Assembly: GCA_002452635.1 (NCBI GenBank)
Contig: DKEU01000122.1
Span: forward strand, 4,489-13,391
Length of the DNA stretch: 8,903 bases
Reading direction: 5' to 3'
DNA from: Desulfovibrionaceae bacterium UBA6814
GTDB taxonomy: Bacteria; Desulfobacterota; Desulfovibrionia; Desulfovibrionales; Desulfovibrionaceae
The notes under the pieces were generated by a model. That model saw nothing but the letters and a program-made list of their open reading frames with translations. It did no database searches and had not been told where the DNA came from. Each line of letters opens with the position of its first letter. The stretch's first letter is position 1. Below, piece by piece: positions 7,048 through 8,903 of the stretch. The position numbers and the translations under genes were made by a program.

Positions 7048-8365
7048 GGGCGGTCCGGCCTGCCGGTTGCCCGGCCCCGGGCCCGGGCTCCCGCGCCAGG
7101 ACCGAGGCGCCGAACACCAGCAACACGGGCAGGAGCACCGCGGAATACCGGGCCACCGCGTTGATGGGCAGGTGGAGGAGGTAGAAGCCCAGGATCAAGA
7201 AGAGCAGCATGGCGGACGCCGACCGCCAGCCGCAGCGCCGCACCGCCCGGGCCAGCCCCGCTCCCCCCAGCAGCACCAGCGGGACCTGGAGCAAGGCCAG
7301 GCCCAGGGACTTGACCAGGGTGTCGGACAGCACCCAGAACATCACCGCGTTGAATCCCATCTTGTAGAGCAGGAACCCCGGGTCGCGGGCATAGGCGTCC
7401 AGGTATTTCCGCATGCCGGCCCGGTCCAGGGCCAGCTCGTGTTCGCTGAGGGCGGTTCCCGGTGCGGAATCGCCCGCATGGCGGGCCGTGAACTCGTCCT
7501 TGCACTGCAGGAAGGCCGGGCCGTAGGCAAAGGGTTCGCGGGGGAACGCCCGCACGGTGCAGTCGGCGATCTCGAGGTTGATGCCGGCCCCCACGTGCAC
7601 CGGGACGAACGCCCCGGTCAGCCGGAGGTTCCGCGCGGTCCAGGGCGCTACAACGCAACCGGCCGCCACGGCCAGCAGCAGCGCCCGGCCGACCGCACCC
7701 CGTCCCCTGGCCAGGAGCAGGCCCGCCGGGATCAGCGCCAGAAAGGGCAAAAACACCGACTTGAGCAGGATGCACGCGCCCAGGACGAGCCCGGCCGCGG
7801 CATGGAGCGCCGGCCCGCCGCCCCGGGCGCAACGCGCCGCAGCGTACAGCAGCAGGGTGAACAGGAAGGCCGCCAGGGACTCCACCCAGAAACGGCTGGT
7901 GTACCAGATGAGCAGCGGGTGGACCGCCGCGGCTGCCGCCGCCGCAGTCCCGACCCGGCGGCCGAACAGCTCCCGGCCCAGGGCCAGGGTCAGCACACAG
8001 GTCCCGGCGAACAGCCCGCACTGCGCCACCTGCACCGACACGGGCCAGAGGCGCTCCCCGCCCAGGGAGAGGACCAGGGACAGGAAGGCCGGGTACGCCG
8101 GAGCCCGGTAGATGGTGGGGTCGGTCCCCGGATAGTAGGCCAGCACGCCGTTCTTCCAGAGGCTCATGCCCATGGTCGCCCACTGGTCCGGGTCGATCCT
8201 GGCGCCCACGGACTGGTGCGCGGCGGGGTACACCACCAGGCAGAAGAACAGGGAGCCCGCCAGGGCCACGGCCCCGATCCACCAGGCTGTGCGGTCCCCG
8301 GCCGCGGAAGGCGATGCCGGCGGGCCGGGAGGGGACGGCGCGGGGATCTCCCAGGAGGGGGTCAT
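7034..8365 (-). CDS. Polytopic glycosyltransferase-like membrane protein (GT39/PMT/ArnT type)
   Basis: A 443-residue integral membrane protein with about ten hydrophobic segments, the first near residues 28-47. After a Pro/Ser-rich cytoplasmic N-terminus, the first outer loop holds D58 and D60 in RIDPDQWATMG, followed by TIYRAPAYPAFLSL (84-97). This matches the pattern of GT-C enzymes of the PMT/ArnT/glycosyltransferase 39 group, where an acidic residue in the first loop is catalytic and an R-x-P-x-YP segment follows. Such enzymes move a sugar from a polyprenyl-phosphate carrier to lipid or protein at the outer face of the inner membrane; donor and acceptor here are unknown. The start chosen is the ATG that overlaps the pyrD stop as ATGA, with GGGGAG in the pyrD end as a likely Shine-Dalgarno; longer in-frame starts lie deep in pyrD. 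Its stop falls in the pyrD-tail remnant, so its extreme C-terminus may be recent. Confidence 0.85.
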   Translation of the reverse strand: MTPSWEIPAPSPPGPPASPSAAGDRTAWWIGAVALAGSLFFCLVVYPAAHQSVGARIDPDQWATMGMSLWKNGVLAYYPGTDPTIYRAPAYPAFLSLVLSLGGERLWPVSVQVAQCGLFAGTCVLTLALGRELFGRRVGTAAAAAAAVHPLLIWYTSRFWVESLAAFLFTLLLYAAARCARGGGPALHAAAGLVLGACILLKSVFLPFLALIPAGLLLARGRGAVGRALLLAVAAGCVVAPWTARNLRLTGAFVPVHVGAGINLEIADCTVRAFPREPFAYGPAFLQCKDEFTARHAGDSAPGTALSEHELALDRAGMRKYLDAYARDPGFLLYKMGFNAVMFWVLSDTLVKSLGLALLQVPLVLLGGAGLARAVRRCGWRSASAMLLFLILGFYLLHLPINAVARYSAVLLPVLLVFGASVLAREPGPGAGQPAGRTALFHG

Positions 8366-8903
8366 GCCCGGAGGCTCCCCCGGTACTCCTCCAGGGACGC
8401 GATGCCCCACCTCTCCATCAACTGCGGCAGCTCCTCCACCAGGCGGAAGGAGAAGTCCGGCCGGAAGAAATTGGCCGTGCCCACCTGCACCGCGGCCGCG
8501 CCCACCAGGATGAACTCCAGCACGTCCTCGGCCGAGGCGATGCCGCCCATGCCCATGACCGGGACCTGCACCGCCCGGCACACCTGCCACACGCAGCGCA
8601 GGGCCACGGGCTTGATGGCCGGGCCCGAGAGCCCGCCCACCACGTTGGCCAGGCGCGGCCGCCGGGTGCGGGCGTCCACCGCCATGCCGGTCAGGGTGTT
8701 GATCAGGGACAGCCCGTGCGCGCCCGCGTCCACCGCGGCCCGCGCGATCTCGGTGATGTCCGTGACGTTGGGCGAGAGCTTGACGATGACCGGCTTGTCC
8801 CCGGCGGACTTTGCGACCGCCTCGGTCACCCGGGCCGCGGCCCGGGGGTCCGCGCCGAAGAGCGCGCCGCCCGCGGCCACGTTGGGGCAGGAGATGTTCA
8901 CCT
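8362..8903 (-). CDS. pyrD: Dihydroorotate dehydrogenase, class 1B catalytic subunit (partial, N-terminus outside window)
   Basis: PyrD oxidises dihydroorotate to orotate in pyrimidine synthesis. Only the C-terminal 180 residues are present; roughly 125 lie beyond the right edge. The first visible codon is a GTG inside the NISCPN motif, so it is internal and not a start. The cysteine of NISCPN (residue 5 of the fragment) is the catalytic base of class 1 enzymes; class 2 enzymes have serine. Further motifs are KLSPN (41-45, FMN-contacting lysine), INTLTG (67-72), GGLSGPAIKP (89-98), MGMGGI (116-121) and VGTANFF (140-146, FMN phosphate). The GLSGPAIKP and GMGGI style fits the NAD-linked 1B type, whose partner PyrK would be expected just upstream, outside the window. 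The stop overlaps the start of the downstream membrane protein gene. Confidence 0.95.
   Translation of the reverse strand, partial: VNISCPNVAAGGALFGADPRAAARVTEAVAKSAGDKPVIVKLSPNVTDITEIARAAVDAGAHGLSLINTLTGMAVDARTRRPRLANVVGGLSGPAIKPVALRCVWQVCRAVQVPVMGMGGIASAEDVLEFILVGAAAVQVGTANFFRPDFSFRLVEELPQLMERWGIASLEEYRGSLRA

Noticed and set aside
6165..7184. Plus-strand open frame of 339 codons
   Set aside because: It is antisense to the protease gene, whose signal peptide, catalytic triad and Shine-Dalgarno are all intact on the minus strand.
7034..8590. Longer version of the glycosyltransferase-like gene starting at 8590
   Set aside because: The extra 75 residues are a Gly/Pro/Arg-rich out-of-frame reading of pyrD. 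The ATG at 8365 overlapping the pyrD stop fits much better.
8362..8901. GTG at 8901 as the start of a short pyrD
   Set aside because: The codon lies inside the catalytic NISCPN motif of PyrD, so the gene must continue beyond the window edge.
1..8903. CRISPR array, tRNA, rRNA, transposase or phage genes
   Set aside because: I looked for regular spaced repeats, tRNA-like cloverleaf sequences and recombinase motifs and saw none.

Overview
The window is a very GC-rich (roughly 70%) stretch of ordinary bacterial chromosome with high coding density. The mix of a long class I adenylate cyclase with an added N-terminal module, a MutY-MutT fusion, a class 1B PyrD and a PDZ-less trypsin-like protease suggests a deltaproteobacterial sulfate reducer of the Desulfovibrio type. 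That assignment is inference from gene content and style; there is no marker gene here to prove it.

Layout. The left two thirds (71-6086) hold three plus-strand genes with gaps of only 34 and 21 bases, probably one operon: a 1298-residue class I adenylate cyclase, an adenine DNA glycosylase fused to a Nudix hydrolase (mutY-mutT), and an unassigned 320-residue protein with a faint TraB/TIKI-like motif pattern. The right third is on the minus strand. Reading leftward it holds the C-terminal 180 residues of dihydroorotate dehydrogenase (pyrD, cut by the window edge), a polytopic glycosyltransferase-like membrane protein joined to pyrD by an ATGA overlap, an 80-base degenerate copy of a pyrD 3' end, and a secreted serine protease. 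The two convergent blocks meet at a 127-bp imperfect palindrome (6074-6200) whose core looks like a bidirectional terminator.

How the genes relate. The cyclase makes cAMP, MutY-MutT covers two arms of 8-oxoguanine defence, and PyrD belongs to pyrimidine synthesis; they share no obvious pathway. No mobile element, CRISPR array, RNA gene or defence system was seen. The best leads are: (1) the pyrD-tail remnant lying exactly downstream of the glycosyltransferase gene, which reads as a recombination scar; (2) the HEAT-like + glycine linker + pentapeptide + class I cyclase architecture with a shortened C-terminus; (3) the long palindrome that supplies the stop codon of the upstream gene; (4) the MutY-MutT fusion with an apparently catalytic Nudix box and an altered iron-sulfur cysteine spacing; (5) the possible TraB/TIKI-like hydrolase.
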